Source of the DNA: Sacculina carcini
Lineage: Eukaryota; Arthropoda; Thecostraca; Sacculinidae
Direction: 5' to 3'
Assembly: GCA_916048095.2 (NCBI GenBank)
Contig: OU696573.1
Location: 6,132,918-6,196,917 of the forward strand
Length of the DNA: 64,000 bases
Shown: in pieces, positions 55,036 through 64,000 of the stretch
Layout of the letters: each line of letters opens with the position of its first letter
Position numbering within the stretch: the first letter of the stretch is position 1
The notes under the pieces: model-generated
Databases searched by the model: none
The model's input: only the letters and a program-made list of their open reading frames with translations
What the model was told of the DNA's origin: nothing
Position numbers and translations under genes: made by a program

Positions 55036-55581
55036 ATGTTTCGCGACCTTGGCATTGACACGGCGTGTGCGACCGGCGTCAAGGAGGCGTCGCCTTCTGC
55101 GATATCGCCGACTGTGTCCGGCATAACGCTGAACCGCCGCTCAACCACCACGTCCGTCGTCGCCGCCGGTCAAGCGTCATCCATGACCGGAGCGTCAGCC
55201 ACTGACGCTGTTATTGGCCGTAACTTGCAGCAGATGACAGCGGATGTTGCGCCGGCGACGTCGGTCAGTCTGTCGCCGGTTTCCGTCAATTTTCCGCCAT
55301 CATCCAATTTTCCGTCGGCATCCTGCAATTTTCTCCCGGCTTCCGGCTGTTCCTCGCTAGCGGCGCCCGTTAATCAAACGTCAGCATCCAGTGGGTTCAC
55401 TGCTGCACCCGGCAGCCTTTCACAGTCGTCTGTCGGGCTTTTGAGATGCGGCCAATTTCCACCGGCGCTGGTGACGACTGCCGGCTCTGTGCTGATTCCC
55501 ACGAGACTGGCGAGTGCGTCGGCGGTCGTTGCACAGACCAAGCCGTTGTCGCGCGGCGAAATTGACGACTTCCTCTCGTGA
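55036..55581 (+). CDS. SCYL2: SCYL2 terminal coding exon
   Basis: After the acceptor TTTGCTTGCAG the frame begins MFRDLGIDTACATGVKEASP and runs 181 codons to TGA at 55579. The start aligns with VFNNIGADLLTG of vertebrate SCYL2. The rest is a Ser/Ala/Pro/Thr-rich disordered tail with repeats of the type NFPPSSNFPSASCNFLPASG, ending RGEIDDFLS. The vertebrate protein also ends with a disordered tail and an acidic-hydrophobic terminus (DLKDLFG). That tail carries clathrin- and AP-2-binding elements in vertebrates, but no clear clathrin box is visible here. The exon is high in GC with strong CpG content, unlike its surroundings. Confidence 0.78.
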   Translation: MFRDLGIDTACATGVKEASPSAISPTVSGITLNRRSTTTSVVAAGQASSMTGASATDAVIGRNLQQMTADVAPATSVSLSPVSVNFPPSSNFPSASCNFLPASGCSSLAAPVNQTSASSGFTAAPGSLSQSSVGLLRCGQFPPALVTTAGSVLIPTRLASASAVVAQTKPLSRGEIDDFLS

Positions 55582-55948
55582 AATGTCCTCTAAATCATAT
55601 CTTGGCATTATAGTTTTTTGTTGTTAATGTTTGCTGGTGTTTTGGCAAGGTGTGTCTATGTGATACTGGCGGCGTATTATTTGTGTGTGTGTGTGTATGT
55701 GTTTGTCTGCAAAAGAATGGTGACGTCTCACATGCCTAGTGAGACGTGTGTTTGTTAAGTGCAGGGGCCCATGTTAACTGGTTGTTCCCCTAGAAAATGC
55801 ACAGCAAATCAATATTGTGTCATGCAAGTATGATCGCTAACAGTGCGGAGCTAACGTACTGATACTAAAATAATTCAATATTGTATAGTGAACAATCGGG
55901 TATATTCATACAGAAAAATTATCTCCTCCCGTATTTAGCTAAACAGGC
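55582..55948 (+). other. SCYL2: SCYL2 3' UTR, left part
   Basis: The sequence continues from the stop codon with a short (GT)n run at 55683-55700. I saw no AATAAA or ATTAAA before the gypsy insertion at 55949. The natural 3' end may therefore lie beyond the element, or the transcript may use the LTR region. Assignment as UTR is by position only. Confidence 0.45.
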
Positions 55949-56214
55949 TGTAATATCGAGCGGGCCGAAGAGACACGATACACACGAGAAACAATACATG
56001 CACACGTCAAAGCTCTCACCACAAGTGACCTACAAACCTAGAGCGACCCAGTTATATACCCTCGGTGAGTTAATGCACACAACCAATCATGCCTACCGGC
56101 AATAGACCATATCGCTCGCTACCGGTAACGCCCAACCCATTGCGATCCTATAGTGCACAATCACACTGACATTTACAGGGTCCAATAGGTGGCGCCTTAT
56201 AGCTCTATACTACA
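55949..56214 (-). repeat. Gypsy element 3, 3' LTR
   Basis: 266-bp LTR at the low-coordinate end, hence downstream on the element's own strand. Near-identical to 60218-60483. Confidence 0.93.
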
Positions 56215-56238
56215 TACCCCCACACTTCAAAGCTTTCC

Positions 56239-59200
56239 CTATGCACTCCGCATTTTAGAGGGCAGCCATCGGCGACGTCGTCTCGACGACGGCTGCAGCT
56301 CGTACGTGTCCGTCGTTGTCGTCCCGTCGTCTGGCACGTCATGACTGACCGAGGCTGGGCAGTTACGGCGCTGTGTGCCCTGGTCGGTGTCGACGGTCGT
56401 CGGGTCGTGCCACAGGAAGTCATCGTCATTCACTGCTTCCTTGGCTCTGGCCAACTGAGCCGGATTTCGCACGCTTCCGTCCTCCAACAGGAACGACGAT
56501 CCTCTTCTGGCCACAACTTTTTGCGGCGGACTGAAACGCGGAGACATTTTCGGCACTCGTCCCGGAGAACGAACATGCACCGCGTCGCCTGGATGGATCT
56601 TCGGCTCTCGTGCAGCGTGACGGCGATCGTAATTTTTCTTGTTGCGTCGCTGCTGTCGCTCCACACGTGTGCGCACGTCTCCAGGCGCGCATTGCGTCGT
56701 CGTGGCCGGCAAGGGCAGAGACAGTCGGATCGCGCGGCCGTGGAGCAGCACTGATGGTGCACAACCCGTACTACAGTGCGGGGTGGCTCTATACTGAGCC
56801 AGCAGACGCCTGACGCGCTCTCTGAACGCGCCCTTGTGGTGCTCCTGAAGCCACGACTTTAACGTCCTGTTGAAGCGCTCAACAGCGGCGTTCTCGCGGG
56901 GCTAGTAGGCGGCTGATCGCAGGTGTTCAATATCTCGTTGCTTCAGGAACGACTGAAAGTCGCCACCGACGAATTGGCGCCCGTTGTCACTGACGATTTG
57001 GTCAGGATATCCTTCTCGGGCGAACACGCTGTCGAGAAACTCGATTATGTGTGACGTCTCAGCCGACGGGGTCATACACACCTCCGCCCACTTTGAGTAG
57101 TAATCAACGAGCGTCACCGCAAACCGGCAGTCCTCGGGCGCTCTGTCCAGCGGTCCGACGATGTCGACGCCCAGTTTTGCCCATGGCCGCTCGGGCAGTT
57201 CAACAGGCTGAAGTGGAGCGATGCGCGTGCGGTTGCACAGCACCTTATCACTCGTTTGACACGCTGCACACCGGTCGACAACCCGCTGAGCGTCGGCGTC
57301 CATGCCCGGCCACCACGCCAGGCTACGGAGTAGCTGCTTGGTGCGGACACACCCGTCATGCGCCGCGTGTACACGGGATAGATAATCGTCCCGCAACCTT
57401 GCTGGCACGACTAATTGATGACCGGCGCGAATGACCAGCTCGCCGTCCACCGACAGTTCGTGACGGATGGCAAAATACGGCCTGATAGCCGCGCTGAATT
57501 GTTTCGCTGCCTCCGGGAACCCTTCCAGAACGTGCCTGCGAAGTGCGACGATGTCCGGGTCTGCACGGCTCGCGTCACGAACCGCGCTCATCGACAGGCT
57601 GGGCTCGTCGTCGTCCAGTGTTGCGATGACGTCATATTCATCGCCGTCGTCCTCGTCACGTGCCGAGTGCGAGCTCGCTGGCGGCAGACGCGACAGTGCA
57701 TCTGCGCCAGGAATTGTTTTGCCTGGCACGTGTTGTACGGTGTATGAGTACGGGATCAATCTCGCTTGCCATCGGGCGACACGAGCACCCGCACGTCCAC
57801 TGAAGTTCGCCGACAGAACTGATTTCAGCGCGCTGTGGTCTGTTCGGAGAGTGAAATGGCGGCCCCATAAAAACATCTTCCACTTTTCAACAGCCAAAAC
57901 TGCTGCCAGTGTCTCCCGCTCGGTGACTGAATATTTTTGCTCAGCTGGCGACAGCGTGCGGTTCCAAAACGAGATGATGGCCTCGTTTCCGTCGTCGCCG
58001 ATCTGAGATAGAACGCCGCCGCATCCCTTCTGACTGGCGTCGGTTGTGACGATCGTCGGTTTCGACGTGTCGTACCGACGGAGCGGGTCGGCAGAAACAA
58101 TCAGCTGCTTGACTTTCTCGAACACTTCCTCGTGCTGCTGCATCCATGTAAACGTGGTATTTTTCTTCAACAGATCCTGTAGCGGGCTCACAGTGCTGGC
58201 GTAGTGCGGAATAAAGTGCGACAGCCAGCCGCACAGTCCTAAAAAGCTGCGCAGTTCTTTGGCGTCTGACGGCGCTTGCGCGTCACGAATAGCTCGCAGA
58301 TGATCGTGTGATGGTGACACGTCACTGCCTGACACACGCAAGCCACAGAACTCAAGCTCGGTCTTCGCCACCGCCGATTTGTCGAGGTTTAGCGTCACAT
58401 TTGCCGCATTTAGCCGATTCATCACCGCACGAAGCCTCCGATCGTGAGTCTCTCGAGTCCGTCCGCAGCAGACAATGTCATCCAAATAGTGGACACATCC
58501 GTCTATTCCGGTCAGCAGCTTGTCCAAGAGTCGTTGGAAAGCCGCTCCCGCGGAGGCGAGACCAAACGGCACTCGTCGGAATTGAAAGAGTCCTTCGTGA
58601 GTGATAAAGGCGGTCATCTGTCGAGACTCCGGGTGAAGCATCATCTGGTGATATGCCGAGCGTAGGTCCAGTTTTGTGAAGTATGTGCCCTTTAATTGGC
58701 ACATCAGCTCGGACAGCGTCGGTAAGGGATGCACTTCAGTGATGATTCGACTGTTTGGTCCGCGTAAATCGACGCACAGTCGTATGCCGCCAGATTTTCT
58801 CCTCGCCACGACGATAGGACTGATCCATTGTGAAGCGTCGGTCTTCTCTATGATCCCTTCGTTCTGCAGTCGTTGCAGTTCTGCAGATACCTCCGCCCTG
58901 ACAGAAAGCGGCAGGCGGCGAAGCGGATATGATGTTGGCTGAGCGTCTGGCTTTAACTGAATGCGATGGCAGAACCCCGCAATGGGCGGCAGACACTCGT
59001 CCGTCGCTGTGGCATGGCCGAATGCTGCGCTGATGACACCTTCACCAGGCCGTATTGTGAGTCCTAGATCAGCCATAGTGGTGAGTCCCAGAAGACCTTC
59101 AGTCGAGGCAGTGTCGATCACGTAAAATTCAGAGCGTGCAGTGTGTTCTCCCACCTGTACTGTTGCCGGCAGAACACCTACCACGTCCAGCGGTTTCCGA

Positions 59201-60192
59201 CCCACGCCGTAGAGTCGGGTGTCCGTGTGCGTCACTTCCGACCCTTTGAAGAGTGACCTTGCCAGGGGAAGGCTGAGAATTGAAACACTCGCGCCGGTGT
59301 CAACCTGCAGACAGACTGTGGCGGACGTACCATTGCTTACGGTTACAAGCGCATCACACATAATTTTCTTGCCTGCTGAGGAACACGACAAGATGGTGAC
59401 GCTCTTTACCGGACGCTTGGTTTTCTTTATGCATTTTGACTGGCACACGGCAGCCCAGTGAACTGTTCGGCCGCAATTGTTACATTGAGATGTCCTGGCT
59501 GGGCAAAACTCGCTGCGTGGCGTTTTGTGATTGCGTCCACAGTGTGTGCACTTACTCTCCAATCGGCTGGTTGTGCTGGTCGTCTTGCTGGCTGCGCCTC
59601 GAACGACGTTGGTTTCGCCGATACTTGGATCACGTCCCGGAGCCGTCATGAGCGCTGATTGTCGCCTGGATAGCTCAAACGCCTCAGCCGTCTGCAGTAG
59701 TGAGCTCAGCGTCAACGTTGGATCTTGGAGAAACTTCTCGCGTAGCCGTGGGTGCAGTGTCTGCTCGACCACTTGATCACGGATGAGCTCGTCTGTCAAC
59801 GGTCCGAATCTGCAGTTGGAGGCCAAACTGCGTAGTATAGAGACATAGTCTGCAGTCGTCTCCGTTGCAAGCTGCTTGCGTTGTCGGAACGCAAAACGCT
59901 CGGCAATGACGTTTACTCTCGGGCCGTAGTAAGTTGTCAGTTGTCGCAAGACTTTCTGACTCTCTGTTTCGTCCTCCCGCTTGCTTTCGGCCGGCAGCGA
60001 ACGATAAACTCGTCGAGCCTCGGCACCGACACAATGTATCAGCATGGCCCGACGTCTGGTGTCTGGGTACGACTCGGCACCGATGGCCACCATGTAGTTC
60101 TCATAAGAGTACTTCCACTCGTCCCAAGAAACCGTGGGTTTTCCAGGGTGCGGTAGAAACGGTGCAGGTGGCAGAACACTCTCAGCATTCAT
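56239..60192 (-). pseudogene. Gypsy element 3 gag-pol, single nonsense codon
   Basis: From the Met at 60192 (MNAESVLPPAP), just inside the primer site, the frame encodes gag with knuckle CTHCGRNHKTPRSEFC and a second, CNNCGRTVHWAAVC. It then encodes the protease (LQVDTGASVSIL, about 59290-59310) and RT (LDLRSAYHQMMLHPESRQM; catalytic HYLDDIVC near 58480). RNase H (VTTDASQKGCGGVLSQ, LRTDHSALKSVL) and the integrase follow. The integrase has HHCC finger HDGCVRTKQLL...CAACQ and core GVDIVGPLDR, VSDNGRQFVGG. A TAG at 56902-56904 interrupts the integrase just before its catalytic Glu region (ENAAVERFN). The same frame then stays open to 56239 through a basic C-terminal domain. No env frame exists. 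Confidence 0.9.
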
Positions 60193-60217
60193 ACCTGTTT
60201 TTATCCTCGTCGCCAAT

Positions 60218-60483
60218 TGTAATATCGAGCGGGCCGAAGAGACACGATACACACGAGAAACAATACATGCCCACGTCAAAGCTCTCACCACAAGTGACCT
60301 ACAAACCTAGAGCGACCCAGTTATATACCCTCGGTGAGTTGATGCACACAACCAATCATGCCTACCGGCAATAGACCATATCGCTCGCTACCGGTAACGC
60401 CCAACCCATTGCGATCCTATAGTGCACAATCACACTGACATTTACAGGGTCCAATAGGTGGCGCCTTATAGCTCTATACTACA
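60218..60483 (-). repeat. Gypsy element 3, 5' LTR
   Basis: 266-bp LTR at the high-coordinate end. The element's transcription would start here and run leftward toward the SCYL2 terminal exon. Confidence 0.93.
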
Positions 60484-60926
60484 CATGCCTCTATAATGTA
60501 TTTAACTAAACATGCCTTTATAATGTATTCAACTAAACATGCAAATTTCTTGCCCCGTGTAAAGCAATATGCGAACGCTGATGCGTTTGCGCATTTGGAC
60601 TTTTTCATTGAGGATTCCCAGGGGTTGTGGGGGACTTTTGACATTTCCATTTCACCCTATGAATGTGTTTGTGGTGGCAGGGGTGTGTTAAGTTGCACGT
60701 TTTTGCGTGAAGTGTTCATTTTACCTCAGTTTCCCGGTTCCCCAAGATTTGCTTCCAAACACGAGCTTACAATTGATTGCATATTCACAGTTGACTATCT
60801 TTTTTCCCGTTGTCTCGATGTTTCATGGCGGTTGTTGGCCGCTTGTATCGAATCTTTAAGCAATTGTCCTACGTTATTTTCGCTTAACGTTTCAGAGCTC
60901 ATTATTTGTAAATTTTACAATGTACA
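60484..60926. other. Downstream flank without recognised gene
   Basis: It begins with two imperfect copies of CATGCCT(C/T)TATAATGTATT(T/C)AACTAAA, a ~38-bp tandem at 60484-60543. An open frame at 60496-61128 has no family features and crosses a hAT terminus at 60927, so I do not call it. Confidence 0.35.
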
Positions 60927-62114
60927 CAGTGGCAGCGCCAAGGGGGACTTGGGGACTCCAGCCTGCCCAAAAATATGCCAAGCCCCCCCAAAAAACAGAT
61001 CGTTAAGAGATCGAGCTCGTAAACCAAATTACTCGTATTCTAAAACGAATTTTCCTATTGAAATTAATGTAGTTTCATTTAATTCGTTCCAGGCCCCCAA
61101 AAAAATGGAAAAATGTATACACGTATAAACGTACATTATTTTCTTTACACAAACAATATAAATGTATCTACACTAATGTTGTATCTACATTACTTACCTT
61201 AATGTTGGTAAATTGAATACTTAATGGGCTTGATGTGGAGGCGGGTAGGAGGAGTGGGGTTACTGTGGGGAGATAGAGTCCTCTGAATCAGATGAGCTCT
61301 CGACTATCCTTATTTTTCTGAATTTCATTTCACTGGGACCAGGTTGTGGTTCAGAATTATGCTGTCTTTTGAGTTGCTTCACCAACTATCTGCTTTACGA
61401 TGCTTGCTTTTCCCCGCGTTTTAGAATGTCTCTGAAATGTGATAGTACATTATCATTAAACAAGTTAATTGCCCAGCCATGCACTTCTTTATTAGGGTGA
61501 TGCTTTTCAATGAAATCTTATAATTCATCCCGCTTTTTTAAAGGTAATCTTAATTTCACATAGAAGGAATGGTGTCCTATTTTACCTCCCCCTCTGATGA
61601 AAACTCTTCTATCACCTCTTGTCTTCCTTGACTTTCAAAACAGTCACATGCTGATGCTTTCCTCACATTTGCTCGTATTCTAATTGATCGCTCGTACTCT
61701 AAATCAATTCTTGAAAGTTGAAATGCTCGTATACTAAGTTACCTGTATTCCAAGGCTCCACTGTATTTGTTACTGTAACGACATTTGCATGTGTGTCAAT
61801 GTGCCATTATATGTTTTATGGTGTTAACCTCTTTCCTTCAATATATAATGTCCTTTAATTATGGTTCAAGTTGCATGTGTGTCAATGTGCCATTATATGC
61901 TCTATCCTATGGTATTCACTTCTTTCCTTCAATGTATAATATCCTTTAATTATGGTTCAAGCTCTGGACTGAATCAGTGTGCCCCAGTCTCTTATTATAA
62001 TATTATGCAGTCAGCATTCGAGTGGAATTCTTCATGGTTCGCCAAGCCACCTCAACTCTTTCCTTAGCCCATCCTCAGCCCGCCCCCATCGGAAAAATCC
62101 TGGCGCCGCCATTG
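60927..62114. mobile_element. hAT-type relic
   Basis: The left end CAGTGGCAGCGCCAAGGGGG and the right end, complement CAATGGCGGCGCCAGG, are imperfect inverted repeats of the CAGTGGCGG type seen in hAT elements. They are bounded by 8-bp duplications AATGTACA (60919-60926) and AATTTACA (62115-62122), with one mismatch. No hAT transposase was recognised. The interior is largely occupied by a second, pogo/Tigger-like relic. Confidence 0.65.
61008..61764 (-). mobile_element. Pogo/Tigger-like relic nested in the hAT element
   Basis: The right end, read on the - strand, is CAGTGGAGCCTTGGAATACA followed by TACGAGC. The left end has the inverted related sequence CTCGTATTCTAAAACGAA plus AATTCGTTCC, as in pogo/Tigger termini. 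On the - strand, decayed coding near 61480-61270 reads like a transposase C-terminus (HFRDILK, then a PGPSEMKF-like and SSDSEDSISP stretch) with many stops. It is too decayed for firm assignment. Confidence 0.4.
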
Positions 62115-62149
62115 AATTTACAAATCATTGAATTGTGATAGGACCATTG

Positions 62150-62232
62150 GTTTGCATGTAATACCGATTTGGCTTGCATGTAATACCGATTTGGCTTGCA
62201 TGTAATACCGATTTGGCTTGCATGTAATACGT
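62150..62232. repeat. 22-bp minisatellite, about 4 copies
   Basis: The unit TTGCATGTAATACCGATTTG plus GC repeats at 62152, 62174, 62196 and 62218, the last copy being partial. Units are almost identical. Confidence 0.9.
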
Positions 62233-62469
62233 TCGATTTATGTATTCTTAGTATTGAGGATTATCAGTGGTTTAAGACTGCAGTAATACGATCGGATCAA
62301 AGTTCGCTATTGTCGATGGCCTTGTAGACGTATGATAAACACTTGAATATTTCCAAATATTCCGCGTACGACTCGCCTTTTGACATATGTCATAAGACAT
62401 AGTGGTTAATCTCACAAAAGTTTCATTGTATTATGTGTGTGATCTATATTTGAGAGTTTCCATAATAGT

Positions 62470-62540
62470 CAGTGGCGGATACAGAGTGCAATTTGGGGGA
62501 GGGGGGGCTGAATCTTGGGGGAGACCTGTCATGTACATGC
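62470..62540 (+). mobile_element. Single hAT-type terminus
   Basis: CAGTGGCGGATACAGAGTGC followed by a G-rich run (GGGGGAGGGGGGG) is a common hAT end. I found no matching opposite end or 8-bp duplication in the remaining sequence, so only one terminus is supported. Confidence 0.4.
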
Positions 62541-62727
62541 ATCACTGTACAACGTCTTCGCGATAATGCTTATGTTGTTTCACCGTCCTTGTTATCATTG
62601 TACAAACGCTTCTTGCAAGCGATTTATTGCACAGCGATGAATGACAGTTACCAAAAAATATAGAACAAGGAAATGAAGATGAATACGATTAACACACGAC
62701 ATAGTAAAGAATACACCCGATTGTACA

Positions 62728-62836
62728 CACCTACGCAACTCCACACACCTACACAACTCCACACACCTACACAACTCCACACACCTACACAACTCCACAC
62801 ACCTACACAACTCCACACACATACACGACTCCACAC
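62728..62836. repeat. 18-bp minisatellite
   Basis: About five to six copies of ACACACCTACACAACTCC. Open frames on both strands across it (ELCRCV-type and TPTQLH-type repeats) reflect the repeat only. Confidence 0.9.
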
Positions 62837-62984
62837 ACCTGCACAACCGCACAATATCCGATCCACATATCAACTCCCGCACGCTTACACAACCGGCATT
62901 TGACCTTCTCAAAGTTTAACATAAACACACACTTGACAGAACACAAGACAGACCAGTCACACACACACACACACACACATTACA

Positions 62985-63048
62985 TTACATTATGGAAAAA
63001 TTTATATAGCGCCCTACACCTAGAGGGTCTCTAAGGCGCTGCACACAC

Positions 63049-63086
<38 letters not shown>

Positions 63087-64000
63087 ACACTAACACAAAT
63101 GCATGCATTCACAAGGTAAAAGATGGAGAGGGAGAGAACAGAGAGAAAATCACACCTTATATTCATCGCTAGTGTACACAATGTTATCTAAGATATAATA
63201 GGACTTCAACAGAAAAAATGTCTTAGAGTGTTTTTTGAAAAGAGGAATAGAAGTGATAGAACGCAGTGTTGGGGAGAGCTTATTGTAAATACGGGGTCCT
63301 AAGATAGAGAAACAACGATTATAGTGAGTATGTCTAGAAGGAAAAGCAGGTTCCAATAAGAGACGAGAATCATCAGTTGACCTAAGTGTGCGAGTAGATT
63401 TCTTGAAGGATAGAAGTTCAAATATGTACGTGGGCTTACGGAGAATATGAGTGGAATGGATGATCAAACAGATGCGGTAGTCAATAAGCGCCTTAATAGG
63501 AAGAAGTCCCAATTTTTGTAGATAGGGAGAGACATGAGAGCCAGCAGGGAGATTGTAGATTAGACGACAAGCTTTACTAATAACAGATTGAAGTTTGCGA
63601 AGCTGGCGGTGGTTCAGAGAAAGAAAGAGCGAACAACAGTATTGTACCCTACTGAGAATGAAAGAATTAGCTAGTTTGAAAGCAGCAGAGACAGTTAAAT
63701 ATCTACGGATAGAATAGATTCGCCTAATGTGAAAGTTACATACCCTAATGATATCAGAGATGTATGGTTCAAAAGAAAGAGAATCATCTAGCAAGACACC
63801 TAAGCTACGAACAGATTTAGAGAGAGGAACAGATAGACAAGTTAAACTTCTAGAAGATTGAAAAAGGTTAAATTTTGTCTTATCCGGATTTAGCTTGAGA
63901 TGGTGGGACAAAGACCAGGTTTCAATGTCATCCAAGAGAGAAGAAACAGAAGATTGGGAAATAGCATCAGACGAGAGAATAATTTGTATGTCATCCGCAA
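62985..64000 (-). mobile_element. CR1/L2-type LINE 3' end, runs off the window
   Basis: On the - strand, the coding region enters at the window edge and stops at 63150. A short 3' UTR follows and ends with the stem GCGCCTTAGAGACCCTCTAG...GGGCGC, ATATAAAT and a (TAATG)n tail (62985-63045). (CA)n tracts lie within the UTR at 63040-63090. Confidence 0.8.
63150..64000 (-). CDS. CR1/L2-type reverse transcriptase, C-terminal part
   Basis: The frame is open to the window edge, starting ADDIQIILSSDAISQSSVSS (the end of catalytic xADD), then LKLNPDKTKFNLF, SLGVLLDDSLSFEPYI, RRYLTVSAAFKLANSFILSR, QYCCSLFLSLNHRQLRKLQS, LGLLPIKALIDYRICL and a C-terminal LGPRIYNKLSPTLRS block. This is the thumb and C-terminal domain of a CR1/L2-type RT. 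No stops or frameshifts interrupt the visible part, so the copy may be young. The N-terminal half lies beyond 64000. Confidence 0.85.
   Translation of the reverse strand, partial: ADDIQIILSSDAISQSSVSSLLDDIETWSLSHHLKLNPDKTKFNLFQSSRSLTCLSVPLSKSVRSLGVLLDDSLSFEPYISDIIRVCNFHIRRIYSIRRYLTVSAAFKLANSFILSRVQYCCSLFLSLNHRQLRKLQSVISKACRLIYNLPAGSHVSPYLQKLGLLPIKALIDYRICLIIHSTHILRKPTYIFELLSFKKSTRTLRSTDDSRLLLEPAFPSRHTHYNRCFSILGPRIYNKLSPTLRSITSIPLFKKHSKTFFLLKSYYILDNIVYTSDEYKV

Larger units (their letters stand above)
55949..60483 (-). mobile_element. Ty3/gypsy element 3, nearly intact
   Basis: The LTRs 55949-56214 and 60218-60483 (266 bp each) start TGTAATATC and end ATACTACA when read on the + strand. I see about two differences between them (near 56000/60270 and 56072/60341). 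The flanks are CAGGC on the left and CATGC on the right, a 5-bp duplication with one change. Next to the right LTR, the element strand reads TTGGCGACGAGGATAAAAAC, the primer-binding region. Next to the left LTR is a purine tract (AAGTGTGGGGG). One fused gag-pol frame fills the interior. It lies antisense to SCYL2, 367 bp past its stop. Confidence 0.92.

Noticed and set aside
60496..61128. 210-codon open frame downstream of the gypsy element
   Set aside because: It crosses a hAT terminus and its duplication at 60919-60940, has no recognisable domain, and its first half shows no coding signal I can support.
62728..62836. CRISPR-like regular repeats
   Set aside because: The units are contiguous tandem copies with no unique spacers, and the context is eukaryotic. 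The same applies to 62150-62232 and 4605-4872.

Overview
This is an AT-rich, intron-type stretch of an animal genome. It lies almost entirely inside the 3' half of one host gene on the + strand. I recognise that gene as SCYL2 (SCY1-like pseudokinase 2, a clathrin/AP-2-associated trafficking protein). Three exons match vertebrate SCYL2 at the residue level (3991-4123, 33060-33262 and 55036-55581). A short one (33374-33435) joins them in frame, and a fifth (45188-45305) is inferred because it restores canonical splicing and frame. Together they give 1062 nt, the last 353 codons plus the stop. The kinase-like domain lies upstream of the window. I cannot name the species. Large introns, Penelope, BEL/Pao, Ty3/gypsy, CR1- and Jockey-type LINEs, Helitrons, hAT and mariner relatives all point to a metazoan, probably an invertebrate with a big, repeat-rich genome. 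There is no bacterial-style gene organisation and I saw no tRNA or rRNA gene.

Layout. 1-3990 holds two Helitron-family fragments and a small structured-RNA-like motif in front of the first exon. Intron 1 (4124-33059, about 29 kb) contains: an intact-looking LINE on the - strand whose 1101-codon frame carries a 2A-like ribosome-skipping motif; a Helitron with a solo LTR inside it; a deleted Jockey-type LINE; a BEL/Pao element broken by a hAT MITE; a Ty3/gypsy integrase broken by a second gypsy element, itself broken by a third LTR element (both nestings are proved by 5-bp target duplications); a CR1-type LINE piece; and a two-LTR gypsy element with an RNase H deletion. Introns 3 and 4 (33436-55035) hold two head-to-tail Helitron dimers in opposite orientations (35210-43166 and 46473-53702). 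Between them lie a dead mariner-like element, LINE endonuclease debris and the inferred exon. A rearranged Penelope-like reverse transcriptase follows. Only 367 bp beyond the SCYL2 stop codon sits a nearly intact gypsy element (55949-60483) in antisense orientation, with LTRs that differ at only about two positions and one in-frame stop codon. The window ends with a hAT relic containing a pogo/Tigger-like relic, two minisatellites and a CR1-type LINE running off the edge.

The host gene and the transposons do not work together in any way I can show. The most unusual structures are four. The Helitron family is built from repeated modules, each carrying a copy of the 3'-terminal GC hairpin. Three separate loci share a hammerhead-like fold with compensating stem changes. 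The LINE has a 2A motif. SCYL2 has ambiguous splice-donor choices beside microsatellites.
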